DNA of 64,000 nt from an uncultured Ruegeria sp. (GTDB taxonomy: Bacteria > Pseudomonadota > Alphaproteobacteria > Rhodobacterales > Rhodobacteraceae), in contig NZ_CANMFF010000002.1 in the NCBI RefSeq assembly GCF_947497005.1, forward strand, positions 406,464 to 470,463. Reading direction: 5' to 3'. How positions within the stretch are numbered: the stretch's first letter is position 1; each line of letters opens with the position of its first letter. Of this stretch, positions 9,377 to 18,621 are shown in pieces. The notes under the pieces are model-generated. The model saw nothing but the letters and a program-made list of their open reading frames with translations. It searched no databases and was not told the origin of the DNA. Made by a program: the position numbers and the translations under genes.

Positions 9377-9951
9377 AAGTATTTCACCACCAGAAATCCG
9401 CCGAACAGAAGGATGATGAACAGTGTGAACATCAGGCCCAGGCGTTTTTCAATAAAGTCACGGATCGGTTCGCCAAAACCCCAGAGCAGGCTTGCCACAA
9501 GGAAGAACCGCAATGCACGCGCCAGAATCGAAGTTGCGATAAAGGTGCCAATTGGCATGCCGGTCCAGCCGGACATGATGGTGATGACCTTGTAAGGGAA
9601 GGGCGTCACACCGGCGGCCAGTACGGCCCAGAACCCGAAATCGTTGAAACGGGTGTTAAACTCTTCCATCGCATGGGCCTTGCCCATGGATTCCAGAATA
9701 GGCTGGCCGATGCTTTCATAGAAAAAGGCGCCAATCGCATAGCCTAGCATGCCGCCCAGAACCGAAGCCACCAGCGCAACGGTAGCGATCAACCAGGCGC
9801 GCGACGGGCGGGCCAGAATCATCGGGATCATCAGCACATCCGGGGGTATCGGGAAAAACGAGCTTTCGACAAAGGCCACAACGGCCAGCGCCCACAGCGC
9901 ATGAGGATGTTCCGCCAGACGAATGGTCCAGTCATAAAGTGATCGTAACAT
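9373..9951 (-). CDS. YqaA/DedA-family membrane protein
   Basis: A 192-aa SNARE-associated/VTT-domain (DedA superfamily) membrane protein. Features typical of YqaA proteins are the N-terminal amphipathic MLRSLYDWTIRLAEHPHA, then VAFVESSFFPIPPDVLMIPM, the family's conserved acidic-proline re-entrant region, and the GVTPFPYKVITIMSGW segment later on. Such proteins are implicated in membrane homeostasis and lipid scrambling; the exact role is unclear. The ATG at 9951 begins the conserved region; the open extension upstream lacks support. It is the first gene of a two-gene unit with dsbB. Confidence 0.83.
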   Translation of the reverse strand: MLRSLYDWTIRLAEHPHALWALAVVAFVESSFFPIPPDVLMIPMILARPSRAWLIATVALVASVLGGMLGYAIGAFFYESIGQPILESMGKAHAMEEFNTRFNDFGFWAVLAAGVTPFPYKVITIMSGWTGMPIGTFIATSILARALRFFLVASLLWGFGEPIRDFIEKRLGLMFTLFIILLFGGFLVVKYL

Positions 9952-10098
9952 AAAGCACTCAAATCCCGTTCTCGGTCTGGAGCCAAGCCAAACCATGCAC
10001 CTGACGAACCGTCAACCGCCGAGGTGGAAACAAATGGAATATCGGATGCTTTTTGCCTCTGGACCTTCGCGCGGATGAACGCTAATTCGATGTTCGTG

Positions 10099-10184
10099 GC
10101 CCAAGTGGCGGAATGGTAGACGCAGGGGATTCAAAATCCCCCGCCTTCACGGGCGTGAGAGTTCGAGTCTCTCCTTGGGCACCA
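10099..10184 (+). tRNA. tRNA-Leu (CAA)
   Basis: The acceptor stem GCCCAAG pairs with CTTGGGC at the 3' end, followed by discriminator A and an encoded CCA. The anticodon stem GGGGA/TCCCC encloses the loop TTCAAAA, giving anticodon CAA. A long variable arm (GCCTTCACGGGC) and the D-loop GGTAGACGC mark a class II leucine tRNA. The T-loop is GTTCGAGTC. No integrated element is evident next to it. Confidence 0.95.
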
Positions 10185-10221
10185 CATTCCGACAAACTCT
10201 GTTGCAGCTTATGCGCGCCTA

Positions 10222-10581
10222 TCAGGATGCCGCGCATGTACCGCGATCAAAGTGCTGCCCCGTGCCCTTGACTATCATGTCGTATTTCAGGCTTTCATAT
10301 TTCACCACAAACGTCACGACGTTCTGGTCCTGCATCAACAGAAAGGTCATCGATTCCCCGGCAGGATGGATCGTGGCTTCACCTTCGACCGAACTTGTCA
10401 TGATGTATCCTTTGTCAGGGCCTCCCGAGCGCACAAGCGTGACATGTCCTCCGACCACATCCGAAACGCAGTTTACAAAAAACTCGTCCAGTTCCAGCGC
10501 AGTCTGCGCGAAAGTGGGTAGGGCCATAGCCGAATAAAGAGCAAGGGAGGAGATTTGTTTCTTGATAATGCTGTAGTCCAA
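10222..10581 (-). CDS. Hypothetical secreted protein, 119 aa
   Basis: I do not recognise a family. The first about 26 residues form a plausible Sec signal (basic MDYSIIKKQ, hydrophobic ISSLALYSAMALP, cleavage after TFAQ), so the mature protein would be periplasmic with about 93 residues and two cysteines that could form a disulfide. The composition (VVGGHVTLVRSGGPDKGYIM) suggests a small beta-rich domain. It stands alone between tRNA-Leu and the TRAP operon. A signal peptide and consistent coding character argue it is real, but no neighbour suggests a job. Confidence 0.6.
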   Translation of the reverse strand: MDYSIIKKQISSLALYSAMALPTFAQTALELDEFFVNCVSDVVGGHVTLVRSGGPDKGYIMTSSVEGEATIHPAGESMTFLLMQDQNVVTFVVKYESLKYDMIVKGTGQHFDRGTCAAS

Positions 10582-10978
10582 AGTTTGTGTTTCGGAGGTC
10601 GTGAAGACAATCCATCAGGATGATGGATCTGGGCCGCAGTATCCACTGACCCACGATGACACCTGCCAGTGCATTGCCCCGGGATTGAGGCCAAGTTTTG
10701 CACTTGGAATGGCAGATCGAAATCCAGGCGGTTCCCGGCGAACTGACGGGGAAAGTATGGAATTTACGCTCATATATGCGAATTGACGCAAGTCAGACCG
10801 GCGCTGGCCTTGACATTGAGGGTATCTGAATGAAACCTCACAAAGGTTGGGAGAAATTGGAAAAATCAAAGATCTGTAGCCGTTGCGATGCGGGCCGATG
10901 TGTAATCTCGGCACGCTTCCCTGAGCAGGGCAATCAATCTGATTTCCAACTGCCATACAAAAAAGTGGGAGTTAACAA
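10582..10978. other. Intergenic region before the TAXI TRAP operon
   Basis: About 400 bases without a convincing gene, between divergent start codons. It holds the Crp/Fnr-like palindrome described separately, and a TTGACA at 10810-10815 for which I see no good -10 element at the right spacing. A short open frame in this stretch lacks a ribosome site and coding character. The last 20 bases contain GTGGGAG, the likely ribosome site of the TRAP receptor gene. Confidence 0.6.
10783..10796. promoter_or_regulatory. Candidate Crp/Fnr-family (FnrL-like) binding site
   Basis: TTGACGCAAGTCAG matches the palindrome TTGAC-N4-GTCAA used by FnrL/Dnr-type regulators in Rhodobacterales at all but the last base. 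It lies about 180 bases before the TRAP receptor ATG and about 200 before the opposite gene. Which promoter it would serve is unclear. Confidence 0.4.
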
Positions 10979-11947
10979 ATGAAAAACAGCAGCAAATTGA
11001 GCGTCGGTGCGTTTGTCACGGCAGCCCTTATGGCTCCGGCGGCATATGCCGAAGAGTTCATCACAATCGGTACTGGCGGTGTAACCGGCGTTTATTATCC
11101 GACAGGTGGTGCGATCTGCCGTCTGGTGAACAAAGGCCGCAAAGAGCATGGCGTGCGTTGCTCGGTCGAATCGACCGGTGGTTCGGTCTACAACATCAAC
11201 ACCATCCGCGAAGGCGAGCTGGAGTTTGGCGTGGCGCAGTCCGACTGGCAGTACCACGCCTATAACGGCACCTCGAAATTCGAAGAGACCGGACCTTTCG
11301 AGAGCTTGCGCGCGGTGTTCTCGGTACACCCGGAACCCTTCACAGTTGTTGCGCGTGCCGATTCCGGCATCACCAACTTCGAAGACCTGAAGGGCAAGCG
11401 AGTCAATATCGGCAACCCCGGTTCTGGTCAGCGCGGTACAATGGAAGTCCTGCTGGGCGAAATGGGCTGGACTACTGACGATTTCGAACTGGCGACCGAG
11501 CTGAAAGCGGCCGAACAGTCCGCCGCTCTGTGTGACAATCAGATCGACGCAATGGTTTATACTGTTGGTCACCCGTCGGGTTCGATCCAGGAAGCCACCA
11601 CAGCGTGTGATTCGGTTCTGGTGAATGTCAGCGGCGATGCAGTCAGCAAGCTGGTTGACGACAACTCGTTCTACCGTACTGCGACCATCCCCGGTGGTAT
11701 GTATCGCGGTTCGGACGGCGACACCTCGACCTTTGGTGTAGGCGCGACTTTCGTGACATCCGCCGATGTGTCGGATGACGCGGTTTATGCCGTTGTCAGC
11801 TCGGTCTTTGAAAATTTCGATGACTTCAAAAAGCTGCACCCGGCATTTGCCAACCTCAAGCCCGAAGAGATGATTGCGGATGGCCTGTCGGCTCCGCTGC
11901 ATCCAGGTGCCGAGAAGTACTATAAAGAAAAAGGCTGGATTCAGTAA
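10979..11947 (+). CDS. TRAP transporter solute receptor, TAXI family
   Basis: Periplasmic substrate-binding protein of a TAXI-type TRAP importer. A Sec signal ([24 protein letters not shown]) is followed by the family's hallmark [23 protein letters not shown] (about 29-51). The fold continues through [29 protein letters not shown] and [24 protein letters not shown]. The length of 322 aa is standard. TAXI receptors bind small carboxylates such as glutamate or related acids; the ligand cannot be read here. It is followed by an intercistronic hairpin and then by its fused permease. Confidence 0.93.
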   Translation: MKNSSKLSVGAFVTAALMAPAAYAEEFITIGTGGVTGVYYPTGGAICRLVNKGRKEHGVRCSVESTGGSVYNINTIREGELEFGVAQSDWQYHAYNGTSKFEETGPFESLRAVFSVHPEPFTVVARADSGITNFEDLKGKRVNIGNPGSGQRGTMEVLLGEMGWTTDDFELATELKAAEQSAALCDNQIDAMVYTVGHPSGSIQEATTACDSVLVNVSGDAVSKLVDDNSFYRTATIPGGMYRGSDGDTSTFGVGATFVTSADVSDDAVYAVVSSVFENFDDFKKLHPAFANLKPEEMIADGLSAPLHPGAEKYYKEKGWIQ

Positions 11948-11959
11948 GCCAGACCTGAC

Positions 11960-11983
11960 GCAGGGTGCCCTTGGGCGCCCTGC
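11960..11983 (+). other. Intercistronic hairpin between TRAP receptor and permease
   Basis: GCAGGGTGCCC and GGGCGCCCTGC form a GC-rich stem with one G-T pair and a very short loop. There is no T-tract after it, so it is more likely an mRNA-stabilising or attenuating hairpin than a full terminator. A second small hairpin (GGCCG-AAAA-CGGCC, 12015-12028) lies just before the permease ribosome site. Confidence 0.6.
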
Positions 11984-12046
11984 ACAACGCCTGTACCAAG
12001 CAGGTGAATTAGAAGGCCGAAAACGGCCGCGACGGGGAGACATTTG

Positions 12047-14656
12047 ATGAATTCCGACACTCAATCCAATCGTCCGCTATCCGAAGAAGAACTTCAGGAT
12101 CTGGTCGCATCTTCCGACGCAGGAGGGCGCAACCCGGTCGGGAACGTAGGCGTTTTCCTGGCGATCGTCGCAGCGATATGGTCGATTTTTCAGGTTGTTC
12201 TGGCATCACCGCTGGCAAATTACGTGCTGCCGGGCAGTGTAGTGAACAACGCGCGCCAATTTCATCTGGCCTTTGCTCTGTTTCTGGCCTTTGCGGCCTA
12301 TCCGGCCCTGAAATCCAGCCCGCGTGATTATATCCCGGTGCAAGATTGGATCATGGGCTTAGTCGGTGCGTTCGTCGCGCTTTATGGTTATTTTTTCTAT
12401 GAAAAGATCGTCAACGCGGGCGGTTTGGCGGATGATACGGACAAGTGGGTCGCGTTGCTCGGTTTGCTGCTGTTGTTCGAAGCCGCGCGTCGTGCGCTTG
12501 GCCCGGCCATGGCGATCATCGCAACAATCTTTCTGGTTTATGTCTTCTTTGGGTCCTCTGAATGGGTGCCTGAGGTCATCCGCTGGAAAGGCGCAAGCCT
12601 GAAAAAAGCCATGAGCCACATGTGGATCACATCTGAGGGCGTGTTCGGTATCGCGTTGGGTGTTTCCACGAAATTCGTGTTCCTGTTCGTGCTTTTTGGC
12701 GCGTTGCTGGATAAGGCCGGGGCCGGGAACTACTTTATCAAGATGGCTTTTGGCGCTCTGGGTCACCTGCGCGGTGGTCCGGCCAAGGCGGCCGTTGTGG
12801 GTTCTGCTGCAACTGGCCTGATCTCGGGTTCGTCGATCGCCAACGTTGTCACCACCGGAACATTCACCATTCCGCTGATGAAACGGGTAGGTTTCAGCAG
12901 TGAACAAGCGGGTTCGGTCGAAGTGGCCTCTTCGGTCAACGGGCAGATCATGCCACCCGTTATGGGCGCTGCTGCGTTCCTGATGGTCGAATACGTGGGC
13001 ATTTCTTACGTCGAGGTGATTACGCACGCCTTCCTTCCTGCTGCGATTTCCTACATCGCGCTGGTCTATATTGTGCACCTTGAGGCGGTGAAGCGGAATA
13101 TGCCCACGCTGGGCGACCGCGATGTGCATCTGGCCAGGACTGTTGTGGGTATGCTGGGCTTTTTCCTGGTGTTTGCAGGGCTTTGCTATGGCTCGCAATT
13201 CCCCGTGGATGCGGTGACAAGCTTGGTGCCGTCTGCGGCGGGTCTGGTGTTGAGCCTGATTATCTGCGCGGTTTATGTCGCACTGCTGTATCTGGCCGCT
13301 CAGGTGCCTGATCTGGAACCGGATGATCCCAACGCAAAAGAAGTCACGCTGCCGGTCATCGCGGATATCTACAAAGCGGGTCTGCATTACCTGCTGCCGA
13401 TCATCGTTCTGGTCTATTTCCTGATGATCGAGCAGAAATCTCCGGGTCTGTCGGCCTTTTGGGCCACGTCGTTGCTGTTTGTGATCCTGCTGACGCAGAA
13501 GCCTCTGAAGGCGATGTTCCGGGGGCAGAGCAACCTTTACAACAGCTTTATCGATGGCGTCGCGGATTTGTTGCAAGGCATGATTGACGGTGCTCGGAAC
13601 ATGATCGGTATCGCGCTTGCCACGGCGACGGCGGGCGTGATTGTGGGCACGGTGACCTTGACGGGTGTCGGGCAGGTTATGGCCGATCTGGTCGAGTTTC
13701 TGTCAGGCGGTAATCTGATCCTGATGCTGGTCATGGTTGGGATTCTCAGCCTGATCCTAGGCATGGGCCTGCCAACCACGGCGAACTATATCGTTGTCAG
13801 CTCGCTGATGGCCGGAGTGGTTGTTGAACTGGGTGCGCAAAGCGGGCTGATCGTTCCGCTGATCGCGGTCCACTTGTTCGTGTTCTATTTCGGGATCATG
13901 GCGGATGTGACGCCGCCTGTTGGCCTGGCCAGTTTCGCCGCTGCAGCCGTCTCTGGCGGGGATGCGATCAAAACCGGGTTTACGGCATTTTTCTACAGCC
14001 TGCGGACCGTGGCGCTGCCTTTCGTGTTCATTTTCAACACCGATCTTCTGCTGATCGATGTGACGTGGGTCGAGGGGATCTTAGTCGCCATTTTCGCGAC
14101 GATAGCGATCCTTGTCTTCACGGCGGGTACCATGGGGTATTTCCTGACCCGCAGCCGCATCTATGAGAGCATTGCTCTGATATTCGTTGCGTTTGCGTTG
14201 TTCAGGCCGGACTTTTTCATGGACCGCATTTCGCCTCCATTCCAAACAGTCGATCCGGCCGCGTTTGAAGAGACGATAGGTCAGACCCCGTCAGGTACAG
14301 AGGTGCGACTGGTGGTTGCCGGCCCCGATTTCGATACGCTTGAGATGGTAGACACCACAGTGGTGGTCACCGTGGGCGAGGAAGACGGCGGTGCCGCGCG
14401 GGTCGAGGCGATGGGCCTTTTATTGATCCCCGAAGACGGTTTGATCAAGCTTGAAGAGCCGCTGTTTGGCGCGCCTGTGGCTGACGATCTGGGCATCTTC
14501 GACTATTACGGGGACGAGGCCGTGCGCCTGACCTCAGTCAGCCTGCCGTCCAGCCAGCCGCCCAAGCAGTTGGTTTATATCCCGGCGATGATCCTTCTTG
14601 GTCTTATCGCCTTCCTGCAACGCGGCCGTGCCGCCAGACAAGGGGTGCCTGCATGA
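12047..14656 (+). CDS. TRAP transporter fused 4TM/12TM permease with DUF3394 tail
   Basis: Inner-membrane part of the TAXI TRAP importer, 869 aa. Residues about 30-170 correspond to the small DctQ-like subunit and about 170-680 to the large DctM-like subunit, fused as is usual for TAXI systems. The DctM part has the repeated glycine/alanine-rich motifs GPAKAAVVGSAATGLISGSS and LGMGLPTTANYIVVSSLM. After the last bundle comes a soluble domain (about 690-835, GTEVRLVVAGPDFDTLE) that fits DUF3394, then a final hydrophobic segment. The ATG at 12047 follows GGGGAGA; a TTG three bases earlier is also in frame. The stop overlaps the stress-protein start (ATGA). Confidence 0.93.
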   Translation: MNSDTQSNRPLSEEELQDLVASSDAGGRNPVGNVGVFLAIVAAIWSIFQVVLASPLANYVLPGSVVNNARQFHLAFALFLAFAAYPALKSSPRDYIPVQDWIMGLVGAFVALYGYFFYEKIVNAGGLADDTDKWVALLGLLLLFEAARRALGPAMAIIATIFLVYVFFGSSEWVPEVIRWKGASLKKAMSHMWITSEGVFGIALGVSTKFVFLFVLFGALLDKAGAGNYFIKMAFGALGHLRGGPAKAAVVGSAATGLISGSSIANVVTTGTFTIPLMKRVGFSSEQAGSVEVASSVNGQIMPPVMGAAAFLMVEYVGISYVEVITHAFLPAAISYIALVYIVHLEAVKRNMPTLGDRDVHLARTVVGMLGFFLVFAGLCYGSQFPVDAVTSLVPSAAGLVLSLIICAVYVALLYLAAQVPDLEPDDPNAKEVTLPVIADIYKAGLHYLLPIIVLVYFLMIEQKSPGLSAFWATSLLFVILLTQKPLKAMFRGQSNLYNSFIDGVADLLQGMIDGARNMIGIALATATAGVIVGTVTLTGVGQVMADLVEFLSGGNLILMLVMVGILSLILGMGLPTTANYIVVSSLMAGVVVELGAQSGLIVPLIAVHLFVFYFGIMADVTPPVGLASFAAAAVSGGDAIKTGFTAFFYSLRTVALPFVFIFNTDLLLIDVTWVEGILVAIFATIAILVFTAGTMGYFLTRSRIYESIALIFVAFALFRPDFFMDRISPPFQTVDPAAFEETIGQTPSGTEVRLVVAGPDFDTLEMVDTTVVVTVGEEDGGAARVEAMGLLLIPEDGLIKLEEPLFGAPVADDLGIFDYYGDEAVRLTSVSLPSSQPPKQLVYIPAMILLGLIAFLQRGRAARQGVPA

Positions 14657-15084
14657 CACGTTCAGTTCTGTGTGCCATTGATATCAGCAATGGTGAGATT
14701 GACGTACCAGTCCTGCAAAAAGCCGCTGCTTTGGCGGACTTGGAGGGCGCGCAATTTGACGTTGTGACTGTGCTGCCCGATTTTGGGGAAAGCTGGGTGT
14801 CCGGCTTTTTTGAATCGGATTTCCACGAAAAGGCGTTGGAAGAAGCGCAGGCCAAGCTGACGGCGCTGTGCGTCTCGGCCCTGGGTGCTGAGCGAAATGA
14901 AACCATCCGCCATGTCGTTGCGACGGGAACAGCCTATCAGGAGATACTGAAAACGGCGGAAGGTGCCGGTAGCGATCTGATTGTGATCGGAGCCCACAAG
15001 CCGGACCTAAAGGATTACCTGCTTGGCCCGAATGCCGCGCGCGTGGTGCGGCATTCCAACGTTTCGGTTTACGTGGTGCGCTGA
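14653..15084 (+). CDS. Universal stress protein, TRAP-associated (TeaD-like)
   Basis: A 143-aa UspA-domain protein. The C-terminal half contains DLIVIGAHKPDLKDYLLGPNA, close to the ATP-binding G-2x-G-9x-G(S/T) region of nucleotide-binding Usp proteins. It is translationally coupled to the TRAP permease. In Halomonas the UspA-type protein TeaD is encoded with the TeaABC TRAP ectoine importer and modulates it, so a regulatory role on this transporter is a reasonable inference. It closely resembles the protein at 63464-63874, which also follows a TRAP operon. Confidence 0.88.
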   Translation: MTRSVLCAIDISNGEIDVPVLQKAAALADLEGAQFDVVTVLPDFGESWVSGFFESDFHEKALEEAQAKLTALCVSALGAERNETIRHVVATGTAYQEILKTAEGAGSDLIVIGAHKPDLKDYLLGPNAARVVRHSNVSVYVVR

Positions 15085-15176
15085 CCAAAAAAGCAGCCCA
15101 CGCATGCAATAATCTTGGAGCCCGGTTGGCGGTCTGTTGCAGTCCGGGCACCAACTTAAACTGGACGACAAGGGCG

Positions 15177-16217
15177 TCAGTAGCCTGTCATTTCCAGATA
15201 ACCAACTCCGTCGTGGCTGCCGGTTACTGTGACCGGGCCTTCCCAGTATTCGAAACGGGTCCCCATCCACGCATCGGGCGTTTGGGCCGATACTTCGACA
15301 TCTATGTCTCGGTCTGCAAGCAAGACGCGCCACTGCGTCGGAACTTCGCGCCCGGCTACTTCATCACTACTGAGCGGTGTCAGCCTGATTGAGCCATTTG
15401 GGATGGCCTCAGTGCTGCCGTCTGAATTGATCCAGGTGGCAGACGTGAAATCGCCACGACCCCCACGCAAGCGGAAGGCCATCAGCTTGTCACCATCATC
15501 AAAGCTGAGCGAGAACCAATCCCATCCACTTTGGTCTGCTGCAAGCGGTTGCGAGGACCATTCCCGGTCCAGCCAACCCTGGCCAGTTACTTGCACATCG
15601 CCGTCTCGCAGCTGCAACACGCCTTGGACTGAATAAAACGGCTGAGAGTAATAGAAACTGGCCTGCCCATCGGCAGATTTGACAGAATAACCAGCGTCGC
15701 CGTGAAACACCAAAGGCCCCTGCGCCGCCAGTGAAAGCTCATAGCCGAAATCGTTGCCATTCGCTGTCAGGGTCAGGGTGTCCATATCCGCCCCAGCCAT
15801 ACGCCATTCGTCAATCCAGGCCTCAAAGGGCTGGGCTGTCACACCCGCCTGTCCGATGCCTCCGCGCGATAACCGTTCTGCAAAGAAATGACCTGTCGGC
15901 GTGGTCGCAGCAGCGTGACCCATCCAGATTTGCGGACTTTGCCAGCCTTCCGCTTCAAACGGTTTCAGCGCTGATCGGAACAACGTCCACTGAATGCCAT
16001 AGTCGCGCCCTTTATCATCTGTGAGGTTCGCTGTGAGGTACCACCACTCAATCCGGAATCCGGGATGCGGCCCGTGGTCCTTTGGAAAGTCGAACGCATA
16101 CCCTGCCTGCGGAATGTCGAACCCTTCGGCCGAGCCACCCAGACCCGCGAATCCCTGTGCCCATCCCTGTATTGGGCACAGCATCAAAAGCGATACCAAC
16201 AAAGTTCTAACGTTCAT
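15177..16217 (-). CDS. AttH/lipocalin-like secreted protein
   Basis: A 346-aa protein with a Sec signal (MNVRTLLVSLLMLCPIQGWAQ) and the AttH/CrtC-like lipocalin-type fold. The diagnostic stretch is FPKDHGPHPGFRIEWWYLTANL, followed by YGIQWTLFRSA and later GWDWFSLSFDDGDKLMAFRL. These proteins, annotated as predicted secreted hydrolase or carotenoid 1,2-hydratase-related, are usually encoded with an ABC exporter, as here. The ATG at 16217 overlaps the permease stop by 11 bases. A role as periplasmic lipid- or hydrophobe-binding partner of the exporter is inference; an enzymatic role cannot be excluded. Confidence 0.85.
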   Translation of the reverse strand: MNVRTLLVSLLMLCPIQGWAQGFAGLGGSAEGFDIPQAGYAFDFPKDHGPHPGFRIEWWYLTANLTDDKGRDYGIQWTLFRSALKPFEAEGWQSPQIWMGHAAATTPTGHFFAERLSRGGIGQAGVTAQPFEAWIDEWRMAGADMDTLTLTANGNDFGYELSLAAQGPLVFHGDAGYSVKSADGQASFYYSQPFYSVQGVLQLRDGDVQVTGQGWLDREWSSQPLAADQSGWDWFSLSFDDGDKLMAFRLRGGRGDFTSATWINSDGSTEAIPNGSIRLTPLSSDEVAGREVPTQWRVLLADRDIDVEVSAQTPDAWMGTRFEYWEGPVTVTGSHDGVGYLEMTGY

Positions 16218-18621
16218 TGGCAAACACTCTCAACAAGTCGGCAGGTGGAAGACGAAGCATGCGCAAAGCGGGCAATGCGGCGGCGATCAGAGCGGCCAGA
16301 AGGGTCAGCAGGGCCAGCCAAAGCCAGTCCCATGGGAACAGGAACATCGGCAGCCGCCAACCAAAGGCCTGCACGTTGATCACTGCGAGCAGTACCCAGG
16401 CCAAAACAAGCCCGAGTGGCAGCGCCAGACAGGCGGTTAATACGGCAAGTAAAACGCTGCGCAACAGCTCAAGCCGCGCCAGTTGCGCCCGGTTCAAACC
16501 CAGTGCCCAGACCGGGGCAATTTGCGGCAAACGCTGTGTCCATAAGGTCAGCAGGCTGGTGAGAATGGCAAAACCTGCGACCCCCAAGGTCAGGACATTC
16601 AATGCGGAGGTCACAACAAAAGTCTTTTCGAAAACCGCCAGAGATTGCGCTTTCATCGCTGCTTGTTGCACGACTGCGCGTGGCGGCAGGTCAAACCGAT
16701 CCCGTAAGGCCTGTGCCATCCCGGACGCGTTCTCAGGGGCCAAACGGATGCCAAACCGCCGCGCCTCGGTCCCCGGCGCGATGAGGTCCAGTTGCTCCAT
16801 TGACACGATGGCCTGCCCGGTTGGGTTTCCATAGTCGGAATAGACCCCTGCGATGGGCAAAATGTGGACGGGGGTCAGCGTTAAGTCGTCACCGGGCCAA
16901 AGGTTTGCGCGTCGTGCCAGTTGTTCGTTGATCAGGACGGCTTCTCCGGCCACGACGTTGTCCCAGACATTCGGAGTCGAGGATATCAATGGCCAGTGCT
17001 GCCGATAGACCGGGTCGTCCACGACGCCGTACAGAAACAACGGTCCCGTCTTGTGCGACAATTCAACGTTGCGGATCGGCAGAATGGCGACGACCTGCGG
17101 GTGCAGCCAGTTGGTGATCTCGCGCCCTTGGTCTTCGTCTTGTGCAGTCAGATACAGCTCTGAGGTCAGACGCTGATCCAGCCAACCAACAAAGGTCAGC
17201 CGAAAGCTGGAGACCATCGTGCTGACGCCGACATTGGCAGCCAGCGCCAGCAACAGTGCCATCAATGCAAGCGACAGCCCGGGCAACTGGGCCCGCATAT
17301 CCGCCCAGACCCATTGAGCAACAGGTCCAGTCGCCGTGCGGGAAAGGGCAGTGAGCGCACCAGACAGAAGTGTTGGCAGCACTAGCGCAGCTCCGGTCAG
17401 CAAACCTGCCAGCAGAAGGAACCCGGCGATCAGGCCTCCGACACTGAGATAAGCCAGCGCACCACCAAGGATCATGCTTATCCCAACAACAGCCGCCAGC
17501 CCCCGGGCTTTGATGTTGCCTTGCCATGTCTGAACACCGGGACCTGCCAACAATGGCATACGTGCCAATCGCCACAGCGCGTGACCACTGGCGGCCAAAG
17601 TACCAAGAACAGCCATGGCAACACCTGCCAGAATCCACTGCAGCTGTAACGTCAGTTGTCCGGTCACCGGTGCACCGTATAAGCCACGCAATGTGGCAGC
17701 GACGTCGGGCAGTAAGGCACCAGCCAGGAAGAAACCCAGAATGAGCCCCATGATACCTCCGATCAGGGCCAGCAGGGTCAACTCAGTCAGGATTAACCAG
17801 ACAAGTCGCTGCATGGGCACGCCAAGCGCGCGCAACGTTCGGATCATGCCCCTGCGTTGGGCAAATGCCAGCCCTACCGTGCCGTTCACGATGAACAGGC
17901 CGACGGCAAATGACAGAAGCCCAAAGGCGGACAGGTTAAGATGGAAGCTGTCAGTGAGTTGCGCCGTATCGATCTGTGAAGACGTGCTGACGCGTACCAG
18001 TTCGGGCGCGATTTGGGGCAGGGGCGGTAGGTTTCGCGGTTGATTTGGCAGCACAATAAGCCTGGAAACCATACCTTGTTGGTTCAGAAGGTCTTCGGCA
18101 ACACCGATATCCGTCAGGATGAGATCGGGTGGAAGAGCTGATGTGACCAGGACAGGCGGCAGATTATCTTGATTGCGCAGCAGCGGCGCCAACTCTGCGG
18201 AAGCCAGCAGACGCCCCGGTGCGGTCAGCACATCGGCAGGATCGGGAGGGGTTGCACTTTGCTCGGTCTCGGTCATGGCGGGCAGGGTCGGGTAGGCCAC
18301 CATATCGACACCCATAACTCGCAGCGTTCGACCTGAAATCCGGTAAGGGCCTTCCAGCACCGCCGCAACCTGCCAGCCTGCCCGGCGCAATTCGATATAA
18401 CGGCCAAGCGGTATGGGGCCAGAGGGATCGCGCAGTTCGTCAAATTGACCAAGCGCAAGTTGAGCATTGGCGCGCGCGTAGCTGGCACGCGCTTCGGCGT
18501 TGATGGCCTGAACAGCGGACCAGAGGCCGGTGGCCAGTGCGATGCCAATCAGCAGCGTTGCAAGTTGCAGCCAATGCGCGCGCCAATGCGACAGCAGAGC
18601 CTGAACGATAGCCAACGTCAT
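16207..18621 (-). CDS. ABC transporter permease, FtsX/MacB-type (AttFG-like)
   Basis: An 804-aa permease with an N-terminal hydrophobic segment, a large extracytoplasmic domain (about 40-240), a cluster of three segments (about 240-380), further hydrophobic repeats, and a C-terminal FtsX domain. The last FtsX block contains ALGLNRAQLARLELLRSVLL. The duplicated architecture fits mechanotransmission-type exporters (YbbP, AttF/AttG) rather than importers. It overlaps the ATPase gene by four bases and the AttH gene by 11. The likely function is moving a hydrophobic or lipid-like substrate from the inner membrane; the substrate is unknown. Confidence 0.88.
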   Translation of the reverse strand: MTLAIVQALLSHWRAHWLQLATLLIGIALATGLWSAVQAINAEARASYARANAQLALGQFDELRDPSGPIPLGRYIELRRAGWQVAAVLEGPYRISGRTLRVMGVDMVAYPTLPAMTETEQSATPPDPADVLTAPGRLLASAELAPLLRNQDNLPPVLVTSALPPDLILTDIGVAEDLLNQQGMVSRLIVLPNQPRNLPPLPQIAPELVRVSTSSQIDTAQLTDSFHLNLSAFGLLSFAVGLFIVNGTVGLAFAQRRGMIRTLRALGVPMQRLVWLILTELTLLALIGGIMGLILGFFLAGALLPDVAATLRGLYGAPVTGQLTLQLQWILAGVAMAVLGTLAASGHALWRLARMPLLAGPGVQTWQGNIKARGLAAVVGISMILGGALAYLSVGGLIAGFLLLAGLLTGAALVLPTLLSGALTALSRTATGPVAQWVWADMRAQLPGLSLALMALLLALAANVGVSTMVSSFRLTFVGWLDQRLTSELYLTAQDEDQGREITNWLHPQVVAILPIRNVELSHKTGPLFLYGVVDDPVYRQHWPLISSTPNVWDNVVAGEAVLINEQLARRANLWPGDDLTLTPVHILPIAGVYSDYGNPTGQAIVSMEQLDLIAPGTEARRFGIRLAPENASGMAQALRDRFDLPPRAVVQQAAMKAQSLAVFEKTFVVTSALNVLTLGVAGFAILTSLLTLWTQRLPQIAPVWALGLNRAQLARLELLRSVLLAVLTACLALPLGLVLAWVLLAVINVQAFGWRLPMFLFPWDWLWLALLTLLAALIAAALPALRMLRLPPADLLRVFANER

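Noticed and set aside
10934..12064. Long minus-strand open frame across the TAXI receptor gene
   Set aside because: It is a shadow of the receptor gene, rich in arginine and histidine, without a ribosome site or domain.
12359..13576. 405-codon minus-strand open frame inside the TRAP permease gene
   Set aside because: Glutamine/arginine-rich composition typical of the antisense of hydrophobic coding sequence; the sense strand has clear TRAP motifs.
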